The notes: generated from the sequence alone by a model not told the origin. A stretch of 64,000 nucleotides of DNA from Arctopsyche grandis (GCF_051622035.1 NC_135355.1:5084001-5148000), one strand, 5' to 3'. Positions 45,893 through 58,640 are shown, counted from the stretch's first letter. Numbers and translations are program-made.

Positions 45893-48332
45893 ATGAAATC
45901 GGTGAGGACGCTGATTTCAGCACACGCACCCGAACCAGACTTGAACTTGTCCAATTTTCAAATCGATCATGTTTCAGATCATCATTCTGTCCTGTTTGGT
46001 GGCCATGATTTTGGCAGCACCTCAAGACGTCACCATTTTGCGTTACGACAACGACAACAATGGATTGGACTCGTACAACTTTGCGTAAGTGTTATTCATC
46101 AGCTTTCTTCTTTTTTTTTTCAGCAAGTACGATATGAAGACGAATCGAGCAAACTTTACCCCGTGCAGACAATTGAACGTACGAGGCTTTTTATTGTGTT
46201 GGAAAAAAATTCACACACTACAGACACAAATTGTATATAAAATTGTATAAACAGTGACGAAAGGTTGTGCAACGCATTTCAACTACCAGTTTCGTTTGTT
46301 GTTAATTTTTTTCACAATATAGCAGTGGCATATTAGTGCGACTTCTCATTTCTTCTTGCATGGTTTTGTTCAACTTGATATTTCTATTGGTGATTGCTGA
46401 AATATTTCAATCAATTTTTGACCCACTTGCACTTGGTCAGTTTCCTTAAAATTTTGCATACAAAGCCACTGTTTGTTCGAATAATTGTACAACAGTAGAG
46501 GTGTTATGCCACTGGCAAGATTTAGACAATTATGAAATTCATACTGGATTAGTCTATTTCATCTAAATAAAATATTGTGACAATTCTTAATTAAAATTGA
46601 CTACCTGACAATCATTCTCAAAAATATTAATTATAAAAATAATATAAAAATCGACCGTTTATTAAAAAGAAAATTAAACTGCATTATGCAAAATCAAAAT
46701 GCATACCAAATAAGAAATAGGTCAGGTTTGCGACGAAATTCTCGATTAATTTTTATATTATTATTTATTGAATGTTTTGATTCATTATTGTTAAAATATT
46801 ATAAAAGTTGTTTTGGTAAATTATTAAATAATAAAATATTAATTAATTTAATATTAATTACTTTAATATTGATTAATTTAATATTGATTAATTTAATATT
46901 AATTAATTTAATATTAATTAATTTAATATTAATTAATTTAATATTGATTAATTTAATATTAATTAATTTAATATTGATTAATTTAAAAATAATTAATTTA
47001 ATATTGATTAATTTAATATTAATTATTTTAATATCGATTTATTTAATATTGATTAATTTGATATTAATTAATTTAATATTAATAATAGCAATTAATTCAA
47101 TATTGATAATATTAATTAATTTAATATTAATAATATTAATTAATTTTATATTAAAAATAGTAATTAATTTAATATTAATAATATTAATTAATTTAATATT
47201 AATTATATCAAATAAAATGTCCATACTCCGGAAAAGGGACAGTTGGCTTATGATAATTAATTTATGATGTTATCAATAAATAATACTTTAAATTTTATTG
47301 AACGATTAATAATTTGATGTAATTCAATTTAAGGGCTATTTATACTAGCATAGCACGTACCGAGAACTGCACGAAATCAGCAGTACGAAAAGTATTCTTT
47401 GGTACATTTTATATGGACACATTCATATCTAACGTGGCGTACTAAAATGTATTCATACTATACAGCAGTACGCCTCAAGCATAGCCGGTTTTATTCGACC
47501 ACTGTAGAAATATTCACGCACCATGTGACATCATAGTAGCGAGTGCACGCGTACTAACGAAAGTGCGCATGCGCAAATGAATATTTTCGGAAACGTCATA
47601 TTGTGACAATATTGACACGACGCAAGCAATATTGCGCCGTATCGTTGCGCTCTGTTATGTATAGGTAAGTCGATGTTGCTTTGCACTCGACCGAAACTTG
47701 TCTGAACGTGCCAAAACGTACGTTGCTTTATAGTATGAATAGAAACTGTCGTTAACGTGAACTGCTGTACTGTGCTGTAACCGTGAACTGTTAGATAGTA
47801 TGAATAGACTTTTATTGAATCAAATTTTAAAATATGAATCTATGCAAACTTATACAAACACTGACCACGCCTAGTGACAATTACTTCGGTGATCGTAGTA
47901 GCACATTACTTACGCTATCGTCACTACTGTCTTTTTGTTGTTGCAACATTGGCAAGTTGCAACAACAAAAAGGCAGGTTTATTCTTTACAACGTTTTTGA
48001 ATTACCATCGATAGATATGTAATTTCGAAGCTTCATATGTTAAATACTACATAGTTTTTCCTTTAGTCGAGGAATGAAATATGAAACTTTATACAACTAT
48101 GCTACTTAAATAGTATTTTTAACGGATAATTATTTTCAGTTACGAAACCAGTGATGGCACATCTCGCTCAGAACAGGGTCAATTGAAGAACCCTGGCACT
48201 GAAAACGAAGCCTTATCCGTAACGGGTACATTCCAATACTTGGGACCTGATGGAGTTTTGTACAAGGTGGATTACATTGCCGATGAAAATGGATTCCAGC
48301 CAACGGGAGATCATATTCCGAAACCTTTATAA
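45893..48332 (+). CDS. Gene I: short RR-1 cuticular protein (larval/endocuticle type)
   Basis: Exons 45893-45901 (MKS), 45978-46084 and 48140-48332; 102 aa. MKSIIILSCLVAMILAA is the signal peptide, with the mature start at PQDVTILRYDND. Residues 35-100 are a textbook RR-1 chitin-binding domain: YNFAYETSDGTSRSEQGQLK, ALSVTGTFQYLGPDG and VDYIADENGFQPTGDHIP. The length and three-exon layout (MKx, signal plus YxFx, RR domain) are standard for larval and endocuticle RR-1 proteins. Secreted to the procuticle to bind chitin (family knowledge). Intron 2 is 2.06 kb and holds a 15-bp minisatellite, an inverted-repeat element and a strong hairpin. AATAAA at 48434. Confidence 0.94.
46836..47213. repeat. 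AT-only minisatellite, 15-bp unit, in intron 2 of gene I
   Basis: About 25 copies of ATTTAATATTAATTA variants, mostly A and T with occasional G. It accounts for the spurious ILINLILINL reading. Confidence 0.93.
47332..47810. mobile_element. Non-autonomous inverted-repeat element in intron 2 of gene I
   Basis: Ends AGGGCTATTTATACTA and (read inward from the right) AGTCTATTCATACTA, flanked by TTTA at 47328-47331 and 47811-47814. Contents are clearly more GC-rich than the intron around it (GTGCACGCGTACTAACG). 479 bp, non-coding; superfamily not determined. Confidence 0.65.
47931..47972. other. Perfect 17-bp hairpin in intron 2 of gene I
   Basis: CTTTTTGTTGTTGCAAC (47931-47947) pairs with GTTGCAACAACAAAAAG (47956-47972) across the 8-nt loop ATTGGCAA. 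It lies about 170 bp before the acceptor at 48139. Confidence 0.85.
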
Positions 48333-48761
48333 TTTATTTTAATTTTTTACGTCATTATTTTATACCAAAAAAATACCTCATAATATGACACGCTGTACAT
48401 ATACTTAAAATATATTGTTTTTATTTTTTTATAAATAAACTTTCGTTAATATTTATTTGTTTTTTTATGTACTACACGGATAATAAAACAATCAATTTAC
48501 ACAGACGAAACTTTAACAATACGACAAAAGATGCCTCATTATTTTAAATTTTCAATTAAATAGAAATAAAATTCAACATCATTCCAATTGGTAGATTATT
48601 TTAATATTTAACCTTTAAATATCGCACAGCTCTCATACGCACATACATACATTCTAATGAATTAATTTGACATTTAACTTGAACGAGACGCGCTTAGATT
48701 GCTCATTAAGTTTAACATTTAATATACATACATACGTACATTTAAATTACGTATGTATGTA

Positions 48762-48783
<22 letters not shown>

Positions 48784-48850
<67 letters not shown>
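48784..48850. repeat. (TG)n/(TA)n microsatellite
   Basis: TG repeats at 48762-48782 run into TA repeats. Confidence 0.95.
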
Positions 48851-48856
<6 letters not shown>

Positions 48857-49239
48857 TAAATATGAACATACAGTTTAAATCCCTAATATATAACACAACA
48901 TATCAATTCAAAACAATCCATAAATATAATATATTCGAAAACATTAAGAGGGCTGTACACCAGCGCTTTGTTCATACAAACGTATTACACTTTTTCCTTC
49001 CTCAATTATGGCACTAGAGAAATTTTTTTTTAATATCCTATGAATATCCACCATTGGCATGTTTCTGTGGTTTTATTTTTTTGATTAGTTATTTTTTATA
49101 TGAGTTAGGAGCCACCAAACATCTATAAAATCGCTCTTTTTTACACCCACGAAAAGAGTCCAGCGTGTTTATTTAATGGTCGATTTTTAAAAAAAATACA
49201 ACCACACAAACATAAAAAATATCTTTCTCATACCGATGA

Positions 49240-49393
<154 letters not shown>

Positions 49394-50350
49394 CGCATTC
49401 ACTCAATATATATATCGAAGAAAGGAACGGCAACAACATTAACGTTTCGGGTATCCAGCCCTTTTAAGAGCTAATTTCTCAATTGGAATTTCGAGAATTA
49501 AGCGTTTTCCTCATTTCTGTATCTCAAATATTGCCAATCTCTAAGTTAAAACCTATACGCATATGTGATGACATGTTTCTGTTTGTTTCTAAACATGCAA
49601 TAAACAATGAAGCGTAAAATCCCTACTGACCTAAATTTTTGAGAGTGACGATATTTATCATTATGATCATTTAAACATTGAAAAATCATCCTTGCGAACG
49701 CCATCATGTTGATGTTTCATAGGTAGGTAGGTATGTACATACATAAAAAAACAAAGATCAGTAATATTTGAAATAAATAAAAATCAACTGCCGGTATGAT
49801 CATCGCTAATAAATCTCATCGTGTATGGTTTATGTATGTATGTTTGTAATTCATTGCCTATTTACACATCTGCGCATCTCAAACTTTTCTTGATAAAATT
49901 ATTCCACTGTAAAAAGAGCATAATGATTTTATATATTGCAATGTGACCTTCTTAGTATGTACACCTATTCCTTTAATTATTTTAGATCGAAAGATAATCG
50001 TGCCCAAATAGATTGTTTCAAACTTTAAATTTGTTAATTTATTAGACAGGCCCAACGAGCTTCTAGCAATCAAACAGTTTATTTATTTATTTATATTTTG
50101 ATGGTAAAAAAGCTTTTACTTTACTAATCTTATTGGTAATTGACTAGGTACATTCAGACTAAAGTGTTTGGTTCGACTTGTCATGTCGTTTCGGTCTTGT
50201 CATGTCGTTTTGCAAGAGGCAGAGATGCCTATTAGTGTCTGAAGTGATTTTTTAAACTTCAGGCTAATCGTTTGCACACTAAATGACTTTAAAACTACCA
50301 GAGCTTACATTAAATAACTCCAATACCTAGACGATAATTTGTATTATACA

Positions 50351-50570
50351 TAGTAGTTGTTTTACCCGGTTTCGCTCAGTATTTGTAATATAAACAGCGT
50401 AAACATGGCGAATCTTATAGTAAATATTAATTTGTTTTTTCATTAAATTTATTTGAATCGAAAAATAAAATTGACTCGTCGTCATAGAAATTTTGACTTG
50501 TTTACGAAATTCCCAAACAAATATATATACATACATACAAAGTCTCTTTCGAAATTATACATTAGATAAA
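50351..50570 (-). mobile_element. Non-autonomous Helitron-like element (minus strand)
   Basis: The reversed 3' end GTTTTACCCGGTTTCGCTCA with GTATTTGTAATATAAAC, and the reversed 5' end GTCTCTTTCGAAATTATACA followed by TTAGA, match 57000-57125. A TTAA-flanked piggyBac-like element directly adjoins its right end. Confidence 0.65.
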
Positions 50571-50574
50571 TTAA

Positions 50575-51126
50575 CCTTCCAGCGGGCGCGCTGTCGTAAA
50601 ATTTACGACAAATGCGCTTTATCGCATCTCCTACTTTTACCACTTAGTGATAAGCATCGAGCTTCGAGCTATTCGTAGGTCAGTGTTTCCCGAAACTGCA
50701 GGCGAATCGGTTGTGCTTAGAAGTTTTTGTGAGTCATCGATATTTGGGAATTTCCGTTGAGCGTTCTGCCGTTGATGTGGTTTGTAATAATTGTAAGGAT
50801 GAAAATATTAATTTGGACTAATAAGTAATATTGATTCTGATTAATAATTTTAACTAATGATCGAATTGGTCGATAAAATATTTTGTTTTTAAATAGTAGC
50901 ATATTTAGAGTGTTGTTTTGGTTTTTTGTTTAGAAAGTAAAACATATATTTTTTAAAGTATTGTCATTTATCATTTTTCATAACCTTACAATATTTCCTT
51001 AACATTTACATAAATAAATCACCATTTACATAAATAAAACAGCATTTACATGGAGAAAACTTGATGACGTAAAATTTACGACATGCGCCTGCTCAAAGGA
51101 AATAACTCCGCGCACCCACTGGAAGG
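50575..51126. mobile_element. piggyBac-like non-autonomous element
   Basis: TTAA at 50571-50574 and 51127-51130. Terminal inverted repeats are CCTTCCAGCGGGCGCGC and CCTTCCAGTGGGTGCGC, 15 of 17 identical. Subterminal inverted motifs GTCGTAAAATTTACGAC (50593) and ACGTAAAATTTACGACA (51067) repeat inside both ends. 552 bp, no transposase, so it was mobilised by another element's enzyme. Confidence 0.87.
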
Positions 51127-51414
51127 TTAATAATTTATAATAATATAAGCGACTTATTAAAATCTCAAAGACTTGTTGGTTATCGTACTGAAGTAATATT
51201 TAAAAATTAAAATTGATTAAATGGATTAAAGACCAAAAACAGTTCCAAATATTTAAAATTTATCTACACAAATTATTGGGCTATTGAATGGTTTAATTTC
51301 CAAAACATCTCGCTTATAACGAGATTCAAATTACAGAGTACATTTTCTTGTTATTTTTTTTAATTTATATTTTTCCCATCATGCCATTACAATATTAAAT
51401 GTATACATATATAA

Positions 51415-51630
51415 ATTTGATGAAGAACCGTTTAAATAATGAAATCAGATAAATTGGCAAACACCGATAGAAAACAATCGACTTGGAGTCACTGATTTCC
51501 AAATCTGACCAGCAGCACTGCAGAAATACTGGGAATATTTTTTTTTCAGTCGAGGTCAACCCACGGCTTGAACCTGGGAACCTCTCGGTGGTTTGCATTA
51601 ACGCAGCCACGGAGTTATATATACTGCTGA
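51415..51630 (-). mobile_element. tRNA-derived SINE, copy 8 (minus strand)
   Basis: Reverse complement: CCGTGGCTGCGTTAATGC, GAGAGGTTCCCAGGTTCAAG as the B-box region, CTGCTGGTCAGATTTGG, GTGACTCCAAGTCGATTG and ATTTATCTGATTTCATT. Confidence 0.8.
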
Positions 51631-51639
51631 CTGAATATC

Positions 51640-52690
51640 AGTATCGAGTCAAATCTACCTTCAATTTATTTTTTAATTATAAATCAGTAGATATGTACCT
51701 ACATTCAATCAACGTTAATATGCTTGTATAAGCAACGATGCACTAAATAATATATTTTATATAAATAAATTTTCTCTATATAATTTCACGAATCATCAAA
51801 GCAGATATGATTTTAATAAGAAGGTTTTATTTGATTTCAAAAATACTGTTAAATTATTTGGAGATATTATATAATCTAATACAAGTCTTTCCTTAGCACT
51901 GATCTTCATTTCCCAACAAGTTAAGATTTTCAATTATGATTTTTTCGAAATGTCTACAAAATTGCCTTTGAAAAGGTCTACAAAATTGTCTATTTATTAA
52001 ACAAATTAATAAATAAAAACGTTTTCAAGCAACACTCGGTGCTTTATTGGGAATGGTCAATTTCTAGACTTTTGCAATTGGGCTTTTTAATCGGAATTTT
52101 TTTGCAAACTTATAAAGAATATTCAAATAGTAGTCGATAATAAGTCGATATACATATTATGTATGTAGATATATGTATGTACATATGACTAAGCCATTTT
52201 ATAGGAAAACTATTGAACCAAACCCATTGAAGCTATTTCTTCAAGATCACACTACATATTTTATGTATTTATTTTATTTTATTTTAAAAGGAAAACCAAC
52301 AGTCTTAATTCAAAACAGAACAAATAATAAAATATATTACAAAAGACCAATTATAGGTTTCCGCTGGTAGTAATAAACTGAAGGGTAAACATACACGTAG
52401 TCATACAAAAAATTTGGAAATTTCATATGTGTTCGTTTTAAGCAAAACCAACTGTATTACTTGAAAAGATACATTCTACTAAAAAATATAACCGAAATAG
52501 ACACTCCTACAGCTTAATAGCCACCTCGTATAACGATTCTCAATTATTTTCCTATTATTACTAGCAGTATAAAGCCGTTTGTAAACACGACTACGATTGC
52601 AGTCGATTCGATCTCGTTCAAAAGAATTCAAGTTTTCCTTTTTTTCTTCAATTTTATAATAAAAAAAAACAGACAAACATTAGATGAGTA
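51640..52690. other. AT-rich intergenic DNA upstream of gene J, no gene
   Basis: Nothing recognised other than short simple tracts. Confidence 0.45.
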
Positions 52691-52705
52691 ACATTAACAT
52701 CATGA

Positions 52706-52740
52706 TATAACTAATAACAAGCGGTCATTGGATCACAGTT
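52706..52740 (+). promoter_or_regulatory. Core promoter of gene J
   Basis: TATAAC at 52706; TCACAGTT with its A at 52737, 31 bp downstream. Confidence 0.6.
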
Positions 52741-52791
52741 CTTCTCTAACTGTAGAACTTGACTGATCGGCAACATATTTTCCAAATCATC

Positions 52792-54141
52792 ATGTCTAAA
52801 GTGAGTTTAAATTATACAATACATTACTTCCTAAAAGCCTCAAAGTGACGAAACGTACATTTTATTTTTTCAACGACCTTTCATCAGACAACGAAATACA
52901 TATAAATATGTATATAAATAAAAAGTAAATACGCATCTTCGAGATTTTCAGTGTCAATACGTTGAAGTAATAAAGTAAATTTTATAAATCGTGGGCGAAA
53001 GCTACATTCAGACCCAAAAGATCATCAATTGAAGATGTACCATTGATTAAAATTATATTTTAAATGTTTCAGCTACAAACCGTGATTATTTTCATGGCAG
53101 TCTTTCTAATGTGTGCATGTCAAGATTACAAAGATGCTGTGATTACGAATTACGAATACGAACGCGGACCGTCAAACAGTTATCATTTTGGGTAAATATA
53201 TGTGTATTTATGCTTGGAAATTAGCAGTATTACACTGCATTGAAATTAGCTACATGATATCATCTGTTATTGAAAATAAAAATAAGCTGGGTTGATATGT
53301 TAAAAGAAAACATTAAATATATATCTGAAAGAAGAACAGGTTTGTCATTTTATAATTAGAGAAGGTGACATGACGAATAGTCTTGATAGCCTCGATTTTT
53401 TAATATGATTAAATATTTATAAATTCTTGGAATAATTTTATATTATTGATTGCTAAAAGTTCATTTTTTACGTTTAAAAGTATTTTTTGTGTTTAAACGT
53501 AATTTTTTTATGTTAAAAAATAATTTTATGTACTAAAAAGTAATTTTATGTATTAAAAAGTAATTTTTATCGTTTTCGCCTCGTGCAATTTTTTTTCAAC
53601 TGTTTTTCAACTTCTTCTATTAAGTCATACTTATATTTAACAATGTTTTTTTTAATATAATTGATTCAAAACTCAACATCACATATCATATAAATCTTGC
53701 AATTTCCTTGTATGATATAATTACATATATCAAAATTTTCATTATATTTTAGGTTTGCTTTGTCATCAAATATTACAAATACATACTTATGTATATATGC
53801 ATTATAATAGTTGATATATTTTTTTAATTTAAGTATGTAAAGATCATTTTGATTAAGACGCATAGAATAACTATTCATTTAAGAACCACTTAAATGGATT
53901 ATATCAAACATCATAATTTTATTCTGCAAATCAATTTCTAAGCAAATTTAATTTTTAATACAGATTTGATACCAGCGATGGTACATCAAGATCAGAAGAC
54001 GGCAGAAACAATGCAGATGACACTCTGGCAGTAGATGGAACAATATCCTGGGTAGCAGACGACGGATCTCGATACCAAATGATATTCAGAGCCGACAAAA
54101 AGGGCTTTCGACCCATAATAAAACGAATTTCAGGACCTTGA
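52792..54141 (+). CDS. Gene J: short RR-1 cuticular protein, diverged C-terminus
   Basis: Exons 52792-52800 (MSK), 53073-53191 and 53964-54141; 101 aa. MSKLQTVIIFMAVFLMCAC is the signal peptide, and QDYKDAVITNYEYERG the mature N-terminus. The RR-1 domain reads YHFGFDTSDGTSRSEDGR, LAVDGTISWVADDGSRY and IFRADKKGFRP. The usual ADENG is ADKKG, and the usual IPxP ending is replaced by IIKRISGP. Exon sizes and phases equal those of I and K, so this is a real gene with altered chitin-facing residues rather than a relic. AATAAA at 54177 is 36 nt after the stop. It sits 340 bp upstream of gene K, on the same strand. Confidence 0.9.
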
Positions 54142-54393
54142 AAATATCACCTTTGTATTGTTAAATTTATCGTACAATAAAATCTTGTGAAAACTACACA
54201 ACATCGTCTCCTTTCGAACCCAAGTTCGTACATTTGTGCTTAACATTGCAAAGAATTTCGAGAGATCGAAAGGACAAAGCGTTTAATGGGTTCTTCGGTT
54301 GCGAAAAGAGTACGTCTCATTTCGTAACACGAGTGAGTAAAAATTCTTTGGAATTTCATAAAACCTACATCTTTTTACGCGAGGGTTATTCAG

Positions 54394-54430
54394 TATAAAT
54401 AGTATGAAAAAATTGGATCTGATATCATTT
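54394..54430 (+). promoter_or_regulatory. Core promoter of gene K
   Basis: TATAAAT at 54394; ATATCATTT near 54424-54428 as a TCATT-type initiator, about 32 bp downstream. Confidence 0.65.
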
Positions 54431-54476
54431 ACACAAGCGTTTCACTCCAACCAAGTACGAAAACATGCAATTCAAC

Positions 54477-55327
54477 ATGAAATTCGTAAGTTCAACTTAT
54501 CTATACATATATAAAAATCGTGTCTAAACATTTTTCAATATATGTTACATAGTACTGGAAAAACACAACATATTCACTCACTTTTATAATGCAAATACAC
54601 ATTTCATATTGATTAATTGATATGGTAATCAAGTAAACATATATAACATTTATCTACTACAGCTTATATTAACTCTCACTGACGATTCAAAAGCTTTTTA
54701 AATATGTTTATTTTGATTTTATTGTCATCGGAAATTCGTATGTGTTCGAAATTATAAGAAAATCGACTCTGTAGAGATCATTCCAAAATTGATTATATAA
54801 TTTGACTCGTATACACAAAAAATCTAATCTAAATGAAACCGTGTGTATTTATTACTAATAATATTATAAGCAAACTAATCCACTTTATAATTTACCGTCG
54901 TAAAATTTTCAGATAATGGTATTCATGGCGCTTTTGATAGCAACAGCATTCTCAGCTCCTCAATCCTCTTCAAAAGATGCTCGAATTATAAAATACGAAA
55001 ACGACATCGGCTTAACTGGTTATAACTTTGCGTGAGTGATAAATTCAATATTTAAAAAAAATGAGACATCTGTCGAAAATTTTCCAAACTTTTTCATAGT
55101 ATGAAAAACTTTTCATTTAATATTTAAATTTCAGATATGAAACAAGCGATGGAATTTCCAGACAGGAAGCAGCCGAATTGAAAAATGCCGGAAGTAAAGA
55201 TGAATCTCTGACCGTCAAAGGATCATACAGTTGGTTCGACGCTGATGGAAAACAATACGTAGTCAACTACGTTGCAGATGAAGAAGGCTTTAAACCGGAA
55301 GGAGAACACATTCCACAAGCTATTTAA
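54477..55327 (+). CDS. Gene K: short RR-1 cuticular protein (larval/endocuticle type)
   Basis: Exons 54477-54485 (MKF; an in-frame ATG at 54465 would add MQFN), 54913-55031 and 55135-55327; 106 aa from the second ATG. The signal peptide is MKFIMVFMALLIATAFSA, with the mature start at PQSSSKDARIIKYEND. The RR-1 domain is complete: YNFAYETSDGISRQEAAELK, LTVKGSYSWFDADGKQY and VNYVADEEGFKPEGEHIP. Standard three-exon RR-1 structure; introns of 427 and 103 bp. Secreted, chitin-binding structural protein by family knowledge. I chose the second ATG because it gives the family's usual MKF start before the intron. Confidence 0.94.
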
Positions 55328-55399
55328 ATTTTAAATATGTACTTATCTACGTTTAAATATAATCCAATATAATATAATAGTATGCATTAAGAAAGTTCA

Positions 55400-55895
55400 T
55401 GTTTTTTATTACATATCTCCTTTGCATTTCACGTGGCTTTCGTGTTAGTGGTCATTTTTTATATCTCCTATCTCTTATCCGATCGTTTTCATACTTTGCC
55501 ATATTGCTCATTATGGTCATCAATATACGTTAATGTATCGTCTGCCATTACGTTGGAGATAAAATATCGTATACAACGCGTTTTATAAACGGGGCACGTA
55601 GACCTTCCTGACGTTTAACAAGCGTTCGTCCCGTGTCTTCCAACTTTTTCGCCTTGATATGGCCATATAAGATTTTAATTGTTTAAGCGCCTATAATTCA
55701 CGTTCTCGTTATCTCTAATATATAAATATTTATAGTTTTGACTCTCATATGTATATATAAATTTCAAATTTGGCGTCTAGCTTCTTGTAAGGTAATACAC
55801 GATATATATGTTGATTTTTGGCCAAATATGTCAGATCTGACATTTCACGACTAAAAGTATATCTCTTCACTGGGTTTTATCTGCGAGATAATTAT
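55400..55895 (-). repeat. Dispersed repeat of about 500 bp (copy 2, reversed)
   Basis: Reverse complement follows 27560-28090: GAGATAAAATATCGTATACA (reversed), CCATATTGCTCATTATGGTC, CCAAATATGTCAGATCTGAC, ACTGGGTTTTATCTGCGAGA. It starts about 75 bp after the stop of gene K, so it may lie in or next to its 3' UTR. Confidence 0.87.
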
Positions 55896-55899
55896 GATT

Positions 55900-56995
55900 C
55901 ATATGTGTAAGTTAACACGTGTGTGTATTCATATTTAACTATAATATAAGGAAACACCACCAGTTTCCATTTGTAAAATACGATTATAAATGATTATTGT
56001 TATTATTCAACGAACATGCTTATGGCAACATTACACAATACCAAGAAGTGGGTAATTACATGTCTTATCATAAATTAAGTGGAACAACGAACAAGCTCTG
56101 AAACGCCAACGACCAAAAGAGCATCTCTAATTTCGCAACAACGAAAAGACGACGACGTGTATTTAAAAATTTTCGATTTAGATCTCAGTAGAAATTTTCC
56201 TTGCTTCATTTTCGCCTTTCAATACTACAAAGCTTACAGATTTTTCATGTAAGCTAATTAGAACACTTGAAAATTGTATTTTTGTTTTCGTAGAAGAGAC
56301 ACTCGACTCAAAGCAACAATAGAACCGAATGAAAATTCAATAATCAAGGCTTAGCAAATATTTTTCTGAACTTAAGCACAAGGAAATGTAATATTTTCAA
56401 TGACAAATCTTACAGTGTTGTTTACACTTGTCTACAACACTTCCCACGACAAAACGATGTGTCATTTTTAAACATTTCATATAAAAGATCAATAATTGAA
56501 ACGAACTTAAACGAAATAGCAAATCAAAATAGCATTTATCATCGTGCTGAGTTTGTTTGATGTACGAAATCCGTAAGTGAAAAGTCAACTTAAATAAAGA
56601 TCATCAAATATTAACATCTCACCTTTGACTCTGTATTATATGATTTATATATATGTATGTACATACATACCTATGTATGTCATCATCTTCAACCTTTCTC
56701 CATCGAATGCAAGACGAAGGTCTTTTCAATTCATTTCCATTTCTATCCATCCATCTTTCGCAAGTTACTTCTAATGTCTTTCAGCCATTTTCATTCATTC
56801 ATTCACAATTCAATAGTTTTTTTACATACGTACACACATAATATGTACATATATTGTACGTATTTATGTATATAAACTCACCTTTAAAACATTGAAAATA
56901 TTACCATACATTTCAGATATTTGCAACAAATTTTTAAATAAATTAACTGGAAAATTAGGACTAAAATCACTTTCTACACACTTTAGATCATATTA
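55900..56995. other. AT-rich intergenic DNA, no gene
   Basis: No supported coding region. A TATG tract lies at 56650-56680. Confidence 0.45.
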
Positions 56996-56999
56996 TATA

Positions 57000-57125
57000 C
57001 TAGTGTTTTTACCCGGCTTCGCTCGGTATTTCGAATATAAACCGCTTAAGCATGGCCAACCTAATAGTAAAAATTTTATTTAAATTCATTTACGAATCTC
57101 TTTCGAAATTATATATTAGATTTTG
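57000..57125 (-). mobile_element. Short Helitron-like element (minus strand)
   Basis: ACTAGTGTTTTTACCCGGCT followed by TCGCTCGGTATTT is a reversed CTAG end with its hairpin. 57095-57125 (ATCTCTTTCGAAATTATATA then TTAGA) is a reversed 5' end beginning TC. Confidence 0.7.
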
Positions 57126-57955
57126 AATTCTTATTAATCCAGTCATGCTGACAATAGTTTAAAAATTCAGATAGATATTTTTAAATGCTACACAGATTCT
57201 GCTCTTCATTTAACGGCTTTACAACCCACGTTGGTTTTTTTATTAGCTTCATTACAGCTTCGTTTTGACCTTTATTATGTAAACTAGTTTCTTTTCCCAA
57301 ATTTGTAATTCTTTTGTCATATTCCTCAAACAATTTTTTATTTAATTTAATTAATTAAAACAATTTTTTTAACCATAACTGAAGTACTCAGCATTGAGTC
57401 AAAGTCAAAAAAACTAAGCAAAACCACGTAAAAATAGAGCCAAAAATGGAACGTTTTTAAAAAAAATTCTACAGTTTAACTACATATTTTTACTATCAAA
57501 TTTAGTATACTTCATAAAATACATATGTATATGTAGTAAAGTATATTTAATACAAATTACCTTAACAAAATTTGATTCAGAACGTCGACTTTAATTTTAA
57601 GTTAAAAATAATATAACTACATATGTATATGTATGGCAAAATTTCGCTATTTCGCTATAAGTAGGAAAAATAATTTACTAGTTTATGAAATTCGATGGTA
57701 AATTTCAATCCCTCATATGTATGTATATGTATAAAATGAGTTATGAATATTCATAAAAAATTTAAATAAGTTTATTTTTCCATTTTCTTTATACATCACT
57801 TATATTAAATTAAGATAATACTATAAAAAAATTGTAAAATAGAAAATTATCACTGAATCAGTAGCTATTAGAATATACCTAAGATGTATTGTGAACATAA
57901 TTTATAAACAATAAAAAGCCCTTAAAATCAAATAAAAATCTAATATATAATACAT
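57126..57955. other. AT-rich intergenic DNA, no gene
   Basis: Nothing recognised. Confidence 0.45.
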
Positions 57956-58165
57956 ATGTATACATAATTTTGAAAGAGACTTTGTAAGGTTTAATGTATG
58001 TAACTATAAAAAGTTTGGGTGGTAGAATCCATGACGTTAAATTAAAAAAAAATACAAATGAATATATTCAAATAAATTTAATAAAATATTTACTATTAGA
58101 TTAGCCATGTTTAAGCGGTTTATATGCCAAATACCAAGCGAAGCCAGGTAAAACCAATAGTATAT
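57956..58165 (+). mobile_element. Helitron-like element (plus strand)
   Basis: TTTTGAAAGAGACTTTGTAAG near the 5' side, TTAGATTAGCCATGTTTAAG then CGG in the middle, and CCAAGCGAAGCCAGGTAAAA at the 3' end. Same family as 10440-10704. Confidence 0.6.
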
Positions 58166-58263
58166 ACATATATGTAGATAATATACAACATTTTGTAAAT
58201 CAAAATTGAAAACTGCTTTTAAAACAGACAAGCAAACAAACGTTAATTTTTTTAATATACAAC

Positions 58264-58640
58264 TAGCTGAACCCGGCATGCGTTACAATGCCACAATAAC
58301 GCATGCAATTACCGTTCCCGTTCCCGTTTTTCCCGTTCCCGAGCTAAAGTCATGGTAATCTGATGTATCCAGTGTTTAACAACGGAGAAACCCATGCAGC
58401 GAACACATTTGAAATTATTCAATTGTTTGTTTATTTTACCCTAACAACGCAGGTGGAGACATTTGAAATTATAGCGTTGCAATGCCACTCATTCCCGTTT
58501 TTCCCGTTTCCGTTCCAGTTTTTGGCTGATTTTTTTTTATAGAAACCATCGCAGACATACAAACAATAAGTCTTGTAAGTTTCATCGCAATTGGTTGAAT
58601 GGTATAATAAGAATAATGCATACGAGACATACAAACATTG
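58264..58640 (-). mobile_element. Helitron-like element, second family (minus strand)
   Basis: It begins CTAGCTGAACCCGGCATGCG, a reversed CTAG terminus with a GC hairpin, followed by repeated CCCGTTCCCGTT. Similar CGGGAACGGG sequence lies at 59297-59312 in the opposite sense. The right boundary is uncertain. Confidence 0.5.

Noticed and set aside
46836-47213. CRISPR-like or origin-like array from regular spacing
   Set aside because: No unique spacers; a simple AT minisatellite in a eukaryotic intron.
46686-47267. Long open frame of repeating ILINLILINL
   Set aside because: It is a translation of the AT-only 15-bp minisatellite inside intron 2 of gene I.
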